This document shows positions 16,082 through 23,595 of a stretch of 64,000 nt of DNA, piece by piece (position 1 is the stretch's first letter; each line of letters begins with the position of its first letter). The position numbers and the translations under genes are program-made. Origin of the DNA: Phenylobacterium sp. (GTDB lineage: Bacteria; Pseudomonadota; Alphaproteobacteria; Caulobacterales; Caulobacteraceae). The notes under the pieces were generated by a model, which was given only the letters and a program-made list of their open reading frames with translations, did not search any database and was not told the DNA's origin. The stretch covers positions 1 through 64,000 of the forward strand of contig NZ_SCTC01000022.1 in the NCBI RefSeq assembly GCF_004299445.1. The letters are read 5' to 3'.

Positions 16082-16174
16082 GACCACGAACCACACGAAC
16101 CACACGAACGGTGCTCGACGCTCAGGGAGCCTGTGGGTGCAACCTCGTTCGTGTGGTTCGTGTGGTTCGTGGTC
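16082..16174. repeat. Perfect 29-bp inverted repeat built from CCACACGAA units
   Basis: The left arm (16082-16110) contains two CCACACGAA units after CCACGAA, and the right arm (16146-16174) is its exact reverse complement, with a 35-base loop. It lies in the 278-base gap between the convergent ankyrin and LanC-like genes. Transcribed from either side it would form a very stable stem, so it may end transcription both ways. Nothing else was seen in 16002-16279. Confidence 0.85.
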
Positions 16175-16279
16175 AAACGATACAGCGCCTGCGGCGCGCA
16201 CCACTTCTTCCGCCGCTCGGACTGAGTTGTGGTGTGTGTCCTGATTCAGGCATGATTCCGTGACGGGCGTCCGCCGATC

Positions 16280-17572
16280 CTACCGGGGCCAGTCGGGCAT
16301 CGCGATCTTGACGGGTCGGCCGGCCTCGGTCGTCGCCAGGTGGATGAGAAAGCTGGCGATGCCGGCCGCGCCTTGCATGTAGCCGGTCTGGGCCTGCACG
16401 AAGTCGGGCCGGTCGCGATGCTCCGCCTGGCGCCAGCTGCGGCCGGCGGCGGACACCGACGACTGCGCCAGGATGACGTGGGCGCAACGTCGCGCCAGAT
16501 CCAGATAGGCGGCATCACCCGTCCGCGCCGCCATCAGCAGCGCGAAGTCGCCGATGCCGGCGTCGCCGCAGCACTGGCCGTAGTTGTTCCAGAGTCCCTT
16601 GGAGCGGACTTCCGGCGCGCCGGTCGAGACGAGGCCGTCCATCAGCGAGCGCGCGGCGTCCAGCCACTGGGGCTCGCCGGTGACCGCGTGCAGTTCCAGA
16701 AGCAGGCGCCCCGTGCCCGCCGGGCCATGGCAGGCGCCCAGGTAGAAGATCGGCTTGCGCGCCTCCTCGGTGTGGCAGATCAGCCGGCCGGACCCCGCCG
16801 CGGTCGCGCGGCTGAGCGTGTAACGCGCCGCCTCGCGCGCGGCCTCCAGGTAGCGGGGCTCGCCGGTCGCCCTGTGAAGCTGCAGGAGGAAGTAGCCGAC
16901 GCCGGCGCCGCCGTGCGCGAAGTTGGGCGCCGTGAAGTCGAACGGCATGTCGGCCATCATGCGCCAGCGCAGGCCCTCCGGATCGGGTTCGGCGACCTCG
17001 AGCAGCCGTTCCCCCACCGCGATCGCGTGCTCCAGCGCGGCGGGGTGCAGGCCCTCCGCGTGGGCATAGAGCAGAACGAGGCCCGCGCCCGCCGCACCGA
17101 CCGACTGGTCGTAGATCTCGCGCTCGCCGGTGAGCCCCGTGATCTCCGAGAAGGGCATGGGCTCGATCCAGCCGATCCCGGCGCCGAGGCGCGTGGCCTG
17201 GCCGTGCAGGCGGTCCAGGCAGGCCGCCGCCGTCGCCCGGAAATCTTCCCGCCCGGACGCCCGCGCCAGTTCGTTGAGCGCGAAGGCGTAACCCGGCCAG
17301 CCCGTCGACGGGCTGACGGAAAGCCATTCCTTGCGCGCCAGGTAGGCCTGGACCTCCTCCCCGGCCGCGACCGCCTCCGCCAGGGCGCCCTCGTCGCGTC
17401 CGGCGGCGTGGAGTTCCAGCAGCACGAGGATGATGCCGCAGGCGCCGTGATAGAGGCTGTAGTCGGATCCGGAGTCGGCCCCATCGTGGCGGCGCCATTT
17501 CGACCGGCCCTCCACCCGCTGCGCACGGACGAACGCGATCGCTTCCTCCGCCGAGGACATGGGCTGGGACAT
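16280..17572 (-). CDS. LanC-like lanthionine synthetase family protein with CCG zinc motif
   Basis: 430 residues from ATG 17572. It shows the toroidal repeat pattern of LanC/LANCL proteins: YHGACGIILVLLELH, GAAGAGLVLLYAHA, FAHGGAGVGYFLLQLH (His220), GACHGPAGTGRLLLELH (C281), NNYGQCCGDAGIGDFALL (C334, C335) and GYMQGAAGIASFLI. C281 and C334 match two zinc ligands; the third, normally His in CHG, is C335, giving the CCG motif known from ProcM-like LanM enzymes. Zinc would activate a Cys thiol for addition to a dehydro-residue or electrophile. No dehydratase or precursor peptide gene was found nearby, so it may be a standalone LANCL-type protein. It follows an ABC1-type kinase on the same strand. 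Confidence 0.82.
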   Translation of the reverse strand: MSQPMSSAEEAIAFVRAQRVEGRSKWRRHDGADSGSDYSLYHGACGIILVLLELHAAGRDEGALAEAVAAGEEVQAYLARKEWLSVSPSTGWPGYAFALNELARASGREDFRATAAACLDRLHGQATRLGAGIGWIEPMPFSEITGLTGEREIYDQSVGAAGAGLVLLYAHAEGLHPAALEHAIAVGERLLEVAEPDPEGLRWRMMADMPFDFTAPNFAHGGAGVGYFLLQLHRATGEPRYLEAAREAARYTLSRATAAGSGRLICHTEEARKPIFYLGACHGPAGTGRLLLELHAVTGEPQWLDAARSLMDGLVSTGAPEVRSKGLWNNYGQCCGDAGIGDFALLMAARTGDAAYLDLARRCAHVILAQSSVSAAGRSWRQAEHRDRPDFVQAQTGYMQGAAGIASFLIHLATTEAGRPVKIAMPDWPR

Positions 17573-17690
17573 GAGGGCGTTTCTCCGAGTTACTGAAAGG
17601 CCGCCGCGCGTTGCGCCGCGCGTGCCGGGGCATAGTCTGGCCGTCGACGGACCTGTCAACCGACGCCGCGCACGCCGCCTGGCGCGTCGC

Positions 17691-19055
17691 CTAAGTCTCC
17701 GGCGTCGAGGGCGGGCCGAGCCAGGGTTCGACGGTCTTGTGGATGTCGATGCGGGCCTTGAGGCGGGCGGCCAGGAGGGCGGTGCCGCTGATCTTGCGCT
17801 GGACGAAGAGGATGTCGGTCGGCGGGAGATGCCAGGCGGCGGAATCGGCGGCGATCTCGGCGCCCCGGCCGCGCAGGGCCTCGACGAAGCGGCGATCGCC
17901 GAAGTCGAACAGGCCGGGGCGGCTGAGCTCGCCCTGGATCACGTCGATGATCTGGTCGACGGCGCCGCCGTGACGCGCCACGACCGCCTGGCCCAGGAAC
18001 CCGGCCGCCAGGGCCGCGTCCCGCACCGCGGCGCGGTCGCCCGAGAGCGTGGCGCGCAGCAGGTCGCGATAGCCCGCCGCCGTCTGCGGCGCGACATCGC
18101 GGGCGGCGCCGAAATCGAGCAGGACGAGGCGGCCCGAACCGGGCTGGACGCGATAGTTGCCGAAGTTGGGATCGGTCTGCATGACGCCGAACTCGAACAG
18201 CTCGCGCAGGACCACGCGGATCAGCGTCTGCATCGTCGCGTTGCGGACGTCCTGGGTCGCGGTCTCGAGCGACTCGATCGGCCGGCCTTCCAGGAAGGTC
18301 ATGGCCAGCACGCCGGTCGTGGTCAGATCCGGATCCAGGGTGGGGACGATCACCTCGGGCATGTCGGCGAGCAGGGCGCCCAGCCGCGTCATCTGGCGGC
18401 CCTCACGCTCGTAGTCGGCTTCCTCGGCGAGCTGGCGCTTGGCCTCGTCCAGCAGCGGCGCGATCTCGAAGCCCTTCGGCAGGACGCCCGACACCTTGAG
18501 CAGGGTGGCGACGTTGTCGACGTCGGCGTCGATGCTCTCGCGGACGCCGGGATACTGGACCTTGATGGCGAGCTTGCGCCCGTCGCGGGCGACCGCGCGG
18601 TGCACCTGGCCGATGGAGGCGGCGGCGACGGGGCGAAGGTCGAAGTTCAGGAACCGCCCGCGCCAGTCCGGCCCCCATTCCCGGGCCAGGACCTGCTGCA
18701 GCTGGGCCGCCGGCATATGCTGGGCGTTGTCGCGCAGCCGCGCCAGGATCGCCGAGAGTTCGGCGGGGAGCAGGTCGCCCGCGTCCATCGAGATCATCTG
18801 GCCCAGCTTCATCGCCGCGCCGCGCAGGTGCGCCAGCCGGTCGGCGACCTTGCCGACGTTGGCCGGGGTCAGCAGCATGTCGCGCAACTGGGGCCGCTCG
18901 CCCGCCGCGATCCGACGGCCGCCCTCGGCGATCATGCCGCCGGCGACGGACCCGGCCAGCCGGCCGAACTGGCCCAGCCGCGACAGCCGTCCCCGGGGAA
19001 CCTGGCGACCAGTCGCGACGGGGCGGCCGGGCGGATCGGTGGGATCGTCGCTCAT
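17691..19055 (-). CDS. ABC1/AarF (UbiB-like) atypical kinase
   Basis: 454 residues from ATG 19055, five bases after the DUF427 stop, with GTGAGG upstream. ADCK/UbiB hallmarks are present: the KxGQ motif in AAMKLGQMISMD, the Ala-rich loop AAASIGQVHRA, the VAIK-type lysine in KLAIKVQYPG, the catalytic DPNFGNYRV and the metal site LLDFGAARD. These proteins hydrolyse ATP and assist ubiquinone biosynthesis or lipid handling at the membrane. It lacks the C-terminal membrane helices of E. coli UbiB, so it resembles the soluble AarF group. It is in tandem with DUF427 and the LanC-like gene. Confidence 0.88.
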   Translation of the reverse strand: MSDDPTDPPGRPVATGRQVPRGRLSRLGQFGRLAGSVAGGMIAEGGRRIAAGERPQLRDMLLTPANVGKVADRLAHLRGAAMKLGQMISMDAGDLLPAELSAILARLRDNAQHMPAAQLQQVLAREWGPDWRGRFLNFDLRPVAAASIGQVHRAVARDGRKLAIKVQYPGVRESIDADVDNVATLLKVSGVLPKGFEIAPLLDEAKRQLAEEADYEREGRQMTRLGALLADMPEVIVPTLDPDLTTTGVLAMTFLEGRPIESLETATQDVRNATMQTLIRVVLRELFEFGVMQTDPNFGNYRVQPGSGRLVLLDFGAARDVAPQTAAGYRDLLRATLSGDRAAVRDAALAAGFLGQAVVARHGGAVDQIIDVIQGELSRPGLFDFGDRRFVEALRGRGAEIAADSAAWHLPPTDILFVQRKISGTALLAARLKARIDIHKTVEPWLGPPSTPET

Positions 19056-19059
19056 CGCC

Positions 19060-19554
19060 TCACCACCCCAGACTGCCGGGGCCGCCCTTGAAGGGCCCCG
19101 CGACCTTCGAGGTGATCCAGCCGCCGTAGAAGCCGCCGGCCTGGGGCGTGACGGTCTCGCCGTCGACGCTGCAGCGGTCGAAGGGCGCGGCGTAGAAGGC
19201 GACATGGTCGCGCAGGATCGCGAACGGCGGCGTCGGGTCGGGATAGCTCCAGCCGACGCGGGGCAGCACCCGGTCGCCGATCACCACGTCCCAATAGACG
19301 GCGTGGCCCTTCCACTCGCAGAACGAGCTCCCCGCCGCGCGCCACAGACAGCCCGGGGCGATGTCGGACGGCGGAATGTAGTAGCTGGGCGGATGACTGG
19401 TCTCGAGGGTGCGCACCGCCGCGCGCGTGTCGGCCACCACCACGCCGGCATGCTCGATGAGAACATGAGCCTGGGTGAGTTCGGCCCGGGCCGGACGCGG
19501 ATAGGCCCAGACGCTCTCCTGGCCCGGCGCCGGGGTGTCGGGGGTGGACCTCAC
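19060..19554 (-). CDS. DUF427 domain protein
   Basis: About 164 residues from a GTG at 19554; the frame runs up to a GTG at 19638 but the extra segment looks non-conserved. The domain shows ESVWAYPRPARAE, HVLIEHAGVVVADT, SHPPSYYIPPSDI and SFCEWKGHAVYWDVVIGD, the usual DUF427 pattern (small beta-rich domain of unknown activity). A second half, PRVGWSYPDPTPPFAILRDHVAFYAAPFDRCSVDGE, completes the domain. It is the first gene of a tandem set with the ABC1-type kinase, with a 4-base gap. Function is unknown. Confidence 0.82.
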   Translation of the reverse strand: MRSTPDTPAPGQESVWAYPRPARAELTQAHVLIEHAGVVVADTRAAVRTLETSHPPSYYIPPSDIAPGCLWRAAGSSFCEWKGHAVYWDVVIGDRVLPRVGWSYPDPTPPFAILRDHVAFYAAPFDRCSVDGETVTPQAGGFYGGWITSKVAGPFKGGPGSLGW

Positions 19555-19681
19555 GTGCCGGGCCTGAAGGCGGAGGACGGCCGGGCGGTCGGCGAGAGAA
19601 TCATGCCGTGGATATAGGCTGTGGATCGGCGATGTCACTCGCCGGGACGCGTGTTCTGAGGTGGGAAGCGGGGGTCATGCG

Positions 19682-20443
19682 ATGAAGGAGGCTACAGCAT
19701 CGTTCCGCGTCGCCGCCGCGCAGACGCCGGAGTTTCGCGAGGACGTCGCCGGCGCCCTGGCCTATCTCGCCCAGGTGATGATGCAGGCGCAGCGCGAAGG
19801 CGCCACGCTGCTCTGCCTGCCGGAGGGCTATCTGCAGGGCTATCTTACCGAAGACGAGCCGGCGCGGCGCCATGCGCTGGATCTGGGTTCGGCGCGGTTC
19901 GGCGAGATCCTGGCCGCGCTGCCCGACCAAGCGCCGACGACCGTCGTCGGCCTCATCGAGGTGGAAGACGGCGTGCTGTACAACACGGCCGTAGTCATCC
20001 GGGGCCGGTCCGTCGAGGGGCGCTACCGCAAGCGTCACCTGCTGCCTGGCGAGCGTTGCTTTCAAGCGGGCGAAGAGACGCCGACGTTCGAGGCTGGCGG
20101 GCTGCGGTTCGGGATCAATATCTGCTTCGACACCAACTTTCCGGAGGCTGCCGTGGAAGTGGCGCGGCAGGGCGCGTCCCTGCTGCTGTGTCCGGCCAAC
20201 AACATGCTGCGCCAGCCGGCCGCGACGGCGTGGAAGGACCGGCATAATGCGGTGCGCGGCGCGCGCTGCCGAGAGACCGGCGTTTGGATGATGTCGTCGG
20301 ACGTGACCGGCGCGCGCGGCGACCGGATCGCCTGGGGGCCGACGGCGATCCTGAACCCGGCCGGCGAGGTCGCGGCCCAGCTGCCGCTTGATGCGCCCGG
20401 GCTGCTGGTGTTCGACCTACCGGGGCGAGACCCCGCGGGCTGA
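19682..20443 (+). CDS. Carbon-nitrogen hydrolase (nitrilase superfamily)
   Basis: 253 residues from ATG 19682, with a G-rich ribosome site upstream. The Glu-Lys-Cys triad is visible: Glu in LLCLPEGYLQGY, Lys in GRYRKRHLLPGE and Cys in FGINICFDTNFPEAA. These enzymes hydrolyse amide or nitrile bonds of small molecules; the variety of possible substrates (omega-amides, carbamoyl compounds, nitriles) cannot be narrowed here. Expected to be cytoplasmic. It is divergent from the DUF427 set and ends 12 bases before the convergent membrane protein gene. Confidence 0.88.
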   Translation: MKEATASFRVAAAQTPEFREDVAGALAYLAQVMMQAQREGATLLCLPEGYLQGYLTEDEPARRHALDLGSARFGEILAALPDQAPTTVVGLIEVEDGVLYNTAVVIRGRSVEGRYRKRHLLPGERCFQAGEETPTFEAGGLRFGINICFDTNFPEAAVEVARQGASLLLCPANNMLRQPAATAWKDRHNAVRGARCRETGVWMMSSDVTGARGDRIAWGPTAILNPAGEVAAQLPLDAPGLLVFDLPGRDPAG

Positions 20444-20455
20444 ACGGCCGCCTCG

Positions 20456-21136
20456 TCAACGCAGTTTCCTAAAGCTCCCAAGTTGCGACGTCCTGTTTCC
20501 GAACACTCTCGTCAGCCAATAGAGGCTCAAGACCAGCACCGAGAGCTCGGGCGCCATGAACACCCAGGACTCCCGGATCTGTTCCGGAAAAACAACAGAA
20601 CCTGGGCCGGTGAACAGGGTTGCCGTGAACAGGTAGAGCGCGAAGCACATACGCCAAAGATGTCTGGCCAATCGCTGTGCGCCGACCGCGCCACCCTTCA
20701 GAATGGTCGCGATGTCGCCGCAGGCGCTGAGAAATGCGAGACCGCTGAATACAAAATAGGCCGCGACGGGAATGTCGTCGTCAACTTCCTCGTAGCCCAG
20801 CGCCGCCATGGACCCCCAGTACAACGCGATCATGCCGATGGCGCCGGCCACGATCGGGGCGACGTAACTGAATTGATCAAGCGTGGCGGAAGGGGCCCGA
20901 ACAGTCGCCCATGACGTCAGCACCAGATAACACGCCAAGGCGGTGAATGTTATTCCGAGCGTCGATATCAGATGAGACGCCAGAAATGCCGTCGCGAGAA
21001 TGACGGCCGCCATGGCGCACAGCGCAAGTGCAAACACTATACCACTTTTGCTATGAGTGTTTCCGCCCTTTGCTGAAATCAGCGCGATGATACCCGAGAT
21101 CACAATACCTGTGCCGATGATCCCGTGTATCGACAT
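20456..21136 (-). CDS. Seven-helix membrane protein of unknown function
   Basis: 226 residues from ATG 21136; the frame extends to a GTG at 21193. Seven hydrophobic segments are visible, beginning IHGIIGTGIVISGIIALISA and ending SWVFMAPELSVLVLSLYWLTRVF. A His (SIHG) early in helix 1 and another in the segment before helix 6 (ARHLWRMC) are noted but do not prove cofactor binding. It resembles DUF2306-like integral membrane proteins only loosely. Codon use is less GC-biased than its neighbours, which may point to acquisition. No operon partner. Confidence 0.62.
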   Translation of the reverse strand: MSIHGIIGTGIVISGIIALISAKGGNTHSKSGIVFALALCAMAAVILATAFLASHLISTLGITFTALACYLVLTSWATVRAPSATLDQFSYVAPIVAGAIGMIALYWGSMAALGYEEVDDDIPVAAYFVFSGLAFLSACGDIATILKGGAVGAQRLARHLWRMCFALYLFTATLFTGPGSVVFPEQIRESWVFMAPELSVLVLSLYWLTRVFGNRTSQLGSFRKLR

Positions 21137-21215
21137 CAAAACCGCTTCAGTCTCTGTATACTTCACGTCTTCCACCGCAATCCGTTGAAACACGGGCAGG
21201 GTTGATCGGGAGAGC

Positions 21216-22016
21216 TCATCGTCCGAACCGGTAGGTGAGTGAGACGCCCGCGAAGCGCTGGCCAGCCGCGCCGCGGTCGCTCACGATGGGGCTACGCCGG
21301 GCATCGCCTTGCAACCGCGTGTAGGAGGCGATGACGGAGACGGCGACCCGCTCTGAGACCGTGCCCGTCGCCAGCAGCAAGACCCCCACGTCCCGGCACC
21401 CGCCGCCGGCCTTGAACCGGCGCAGGCCGCTCCGCGCGGCGCCCGCGCCATCGACGCTGAAGAACGTGTCGGCATAGCCGTCACTCTGGACGCTGGCGCT
21501 GACGAAGGCGGACACGCTGAGCTCCGGCGACAGCTGGACAAGCGGACCGGCCGAGGCCTCCACAAGCCAGCCGTCGCTGTCGGAAACGCGGCGCACCAGC
21601 GAGATGCGGCTGACCAGCATGGCGCCCCCAGGTTCGCCAAGCGGGAACGCCGCTTCCGCCAGCGCACCGACTTCTGCGGCGGCCTTGACACGTCCCAGCC
21701 GTTTGACGGCGCGATCCTTCACGTCGAACAGGTCGTTCCGTCCGGGATCCAGCCGCGCGATGGCGCCGATCGACGCTGGACCCAGACTCCATTTGGCCTC
21801 GACGCCGAGGTTGTTGCTGCGAACCGCCATGTCTCCACGCCGGTACTGAAATCCGGGCAAGGGCGCGGCCACGTAGTCGTCGGATCCGAGATAGTCCGGC
21901 GCGGCGCCCAGGCCGAGCGTGACGTCCAGGCCATCGGCGGGCGGTTGGGCATGGGCTGCCGTTGCAGCGAAGAGCCAGAGGCTCGTCGCGGCGGCGGCGC
22001 GGTGGGTCCAGGGCAT
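21216..22016 (-). CDS. MipA/OmpV family outer-membrane protein
   Basis: 266 residues with signal peptide (AAAATSLWLFAATAAHAQ). The mature N-terminus LDVTLGLGAAPDYLGSDDYVAAPLPGFQYRRGDMAVRS is the MipA/OmpV signature (GLG, PDYxGSDDY, PxPxxxYR), and the protein ends in an aromatic/basic YRFGR typical of beta-barrels. MipA was described as a scaffold for murein enzymes in E. coli, but most homologues are simply outer-membrane barrels of unknown role. It is divergent from the MarR gene with a short AT-rich gap, so MarR probably controls it. Confidence 0.82.
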   Translation of the reverse strand: MPWTHRAAAATSLWLFAATAAHAQPPADGLDVTLGLGAAPDYLGSDDYVAAPLPGFQYRRGDMAVRSNNLGVEAKWSLGPASIGAIARLDPGRNDLFDVKDRAVKRLGRVKAAAEVGALAEAAFPLGEPGGAMLVSRISLVRRVSDSDGWLVEASAGPLVQLSPELSVSAFVSASVQSDGYADTFFSVDGAGAARSGLRRFKAGGGCRDVGVLLLATGTVSERVAVSVIASYTRLQGDARRSPIVSDRGAAGQRFAGVSLTYRFGR

Positions 22017-22093
22017 TTGATCTTCCTCGGGAGGCGTTGCGGTCTGGACCGAGGGCTAGCCAGTTCTATCGCATTTCGATATTCTTATTTATC

Positions 22094-22120
22094 TATAATC
22101 TCGATATTGGAGATATTATG
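22094..22120 (+). promoter_or_regulatory. marR promoter with overlapping palindrome
   Basis: A perfect TATAAT (22094-22099) lies 18 bases before the marR ATG. It overlaps the inverted repeat ATCTC (22098-22102) and GAGAT (22110-22114), which extends outward as ATAAT/ATTAT. A repressor bound here would block the -10 and the ribosome site GGAG. No good -35 was found. Confidence 0.5.
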
Positions 22121-22555
22121 CTGTCCGCCAGCGAGATGACCCAGGCGTGGGAACGGCATTCGGCCGCCCTTTTCAGCTTCACCGCCTTCGCTGCGCGGCG
22201 CATGAAGCTCGGCTTGGCCGAGGTTGCGGCGATGGAGCAACTGGTGGTCCATGGCCCCATGACGCCCGGCGCCCTGGGTCGCGCCCTGTCGATGCCGTCC
22301 GCCTCGATCACGGCCTTGGTCGACCGCCTGGAGTACAAGCGGATGGTCGTCCGCAATCGCAACCCCGCCGACCGGCGCGGCTATCTGCTTGAGATCACTG
22401 ACAACGCCCGGGAACGCGCCAGCCTCGACCTGGTCCCCGTGTTGGAGGCCATGACAGCCTTTGCCGAGACCATGACGCCCGAAGCCCGCCAAGCCGCCTG
22501 CGACTATCTCGCCGGGGTGGTCGACGTGATGAAGACCCAGCAGGCCCGCGCCTGA
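22118..22555 (+). CDS. MarR-family transcriptional regulator
   Basis: 145 residues from ATG 22118 with GGAG upstream; the longer frame from 21962 runs through the promoter and is not used. The winged helix is at about 40-105: LAEVAAMEQLVVHGPMTPGALGRALSMPSASITALVDRLEYKRMVVRNRNPADRRGYLLEITD, with the wing residues NPADRRG typical of MarR. Long N- and C-terminal helices form the dimer. It is divergent from the MipA gene and presumably represses itself and that gene in response to a small ligand. Confidence 0.88.
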   Translation: MLSASEMTQAWERHSAALFSFTAFAARRMKLGLAEVAAMEQLVVHGPMTPGALGRALSMPSASITALVDRLEYKRMVVRNRNPADRRGYLLEITDNARERASLDLVPVLEAMTAFAETMTPEARQAACDYLAGVVDVMKTQQARA

Positions 22556-22596
22556 CGGAAAACCGGGTTGTCCGCGACGCCTGACCGCCAGCCTCC

Positions 22597-22622
22597 TCTC
22601 CCCTGCGTCGCGAGAGGGGAGA
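22597..22622. terminator. Hairpin between convergent marR and glk
   Basis: TCTCCCCT (22597-22604) pairs with AGGGGAGA (22615-22622), with a 10-base loop. It stands between convergent genes and can serve both. There is no T-run of note. Confidence 0.5.
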
Positions 22623-22626
22623 CGCT

Positions 22627-23595
22627 TTAGAGCCGCTCCAGCAGCTCCAGCTCGCGCGCGGCGCCGACGATCGCCGGGTAGGGGTGGACGACCAGGTAGG
22701 TCGGGATGGCGCTGAGGTAGTCCGACAGCCGTCCTTTGTCCTCGAACCGGGCCCGGAAGCCGCCCTTGGCCAGGCGATCGCCCAGGCGCGGGGCGATGCC
22801 GCCCGAGACGAAGACGCCGCCACGGGCGCCGAAGGTGAGCGCCAGGTCGCCCGCCGCGGCGCCGAGGATCAGGCAGAACCGGTCCAGCACTTCGGAGGCC
22901 AGCGGATCGCCTGCGAGACCCTGGACGGAGACCGCCGCCTCGTCGGCCAGGGTGGGCGCGACGCCCTTCAGCTCGCAGAGGATCGTGTAGAGGTCATACA
23001 GGCCCTGGCCCGACAGGATGCGCTCGATGGAGACGCGGCCATACTTGGCGGCCAGCCGCTTCCAGACCTCGACCTCGACGTCGTCGGATGGGGCGAACGA
23101 GGCATGGCCGCCTTCGGTGGGGATCGGCACGTCGCCCCGGTCGCTGCGCGCCAGGCCGGCGACGCCGAAGCCGGTGCCCGCGCCCAGCGCCACCATCGGG
23201 CACTCGTGCGAGCCGCGCGGCAGCGTGGGGCCCAGCACCTTCAGGTCCTGGCCCTCCAGCAGCGGGCAGGCCAGCGCCTGGGCGGCGAAGTCGTTGATCA
23301 GCTCGATCGCTTCGAACTCGAAGTGGGCCAGCAGCTCGCCCTCGGAAACCACCCAGTCGAGGTTGGTGAACTCGATCTCGCCGTCCACCACCGGCCCGGC
23401 CACGGCCAGCACCGCGCGGGGCGGCCGCTTCCTGGCGGTCGTCTCGATGTACTCGGCGATGATGTCGGTGAGGCTCGCGTAGTCCCTGCACGGGAAGGTG
23501 CGCGGATGGCGGATGTGGCCCTGGGCGTCGGTGAGCGCCAGGCGCGCGTTGGTGCCGCCGACATCGCCGACCAGCCCCGTCCATTGCGATCGCAT
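22627..23595 (-). CDS. glk: Glucokinase
   Basis: 322 residues. The ATG at 23595 overlaps the edd stop (TGATG). The phosphate-binding N-terminus LVGDVGGTNARLAL, the sugar-binding FTNLDWVVS and ELINDFAAQALA segments, and ALGAGTGFGVAGL and PTEGGHASFAPSDD match ATP-dependent bacterial glucokinase (Glk, PF02685), not the ROK type. It phosphorylates glucose to glucose 6-phosphate, feeding the Entner-Doudoroff enzymes encoded upstream in the same operon. Confidence 0.95.
   Translation of the reverse strand: MRSQWTGLVGDVGGTNARLALTDAQGHIRHPRTFPCRDYASLTDIIAEYIETTARKRPPRAVLAVAGPVVDGEIEFTNLDWVVSEGELLAHFEFEAIELINDFAAQALACPLLEGQDLKVLGPTLPRGSHECPMVALGAGTGFGVAGLARSDRGDVPIPTEGGHASFAPSDDVEVEVWKRLAAKYGRVSIERILSGQGLYDLYTILCELKGVAPTLADEAAVSVQGLAGDPLASEVLDRFCLILGAAAGDLALTFGARGGVFVSGGIAPRLGDRLAKGGFRARFEDKGRLSDYLSAIPTYLVVHPYPAIVGAARELELLERL

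Noticed and set aside
16082-16174. CRISPR-like repeats
   Set aside because: Two inverted arms with one loop and no regular spacers; this is a palindrome, not an array.
15940-16225. Short ORFs encoding NHTNHTNE or PHEPHE peptides
   Set aside because: They are translations of the CCACACGAA inverted repeat, not genes.
17559-19091. A 510-residue plus-strand frame
   Set aside because: It is antisense to the ABC1-type kinase, whose catalytic motifs are clear on the other strand.
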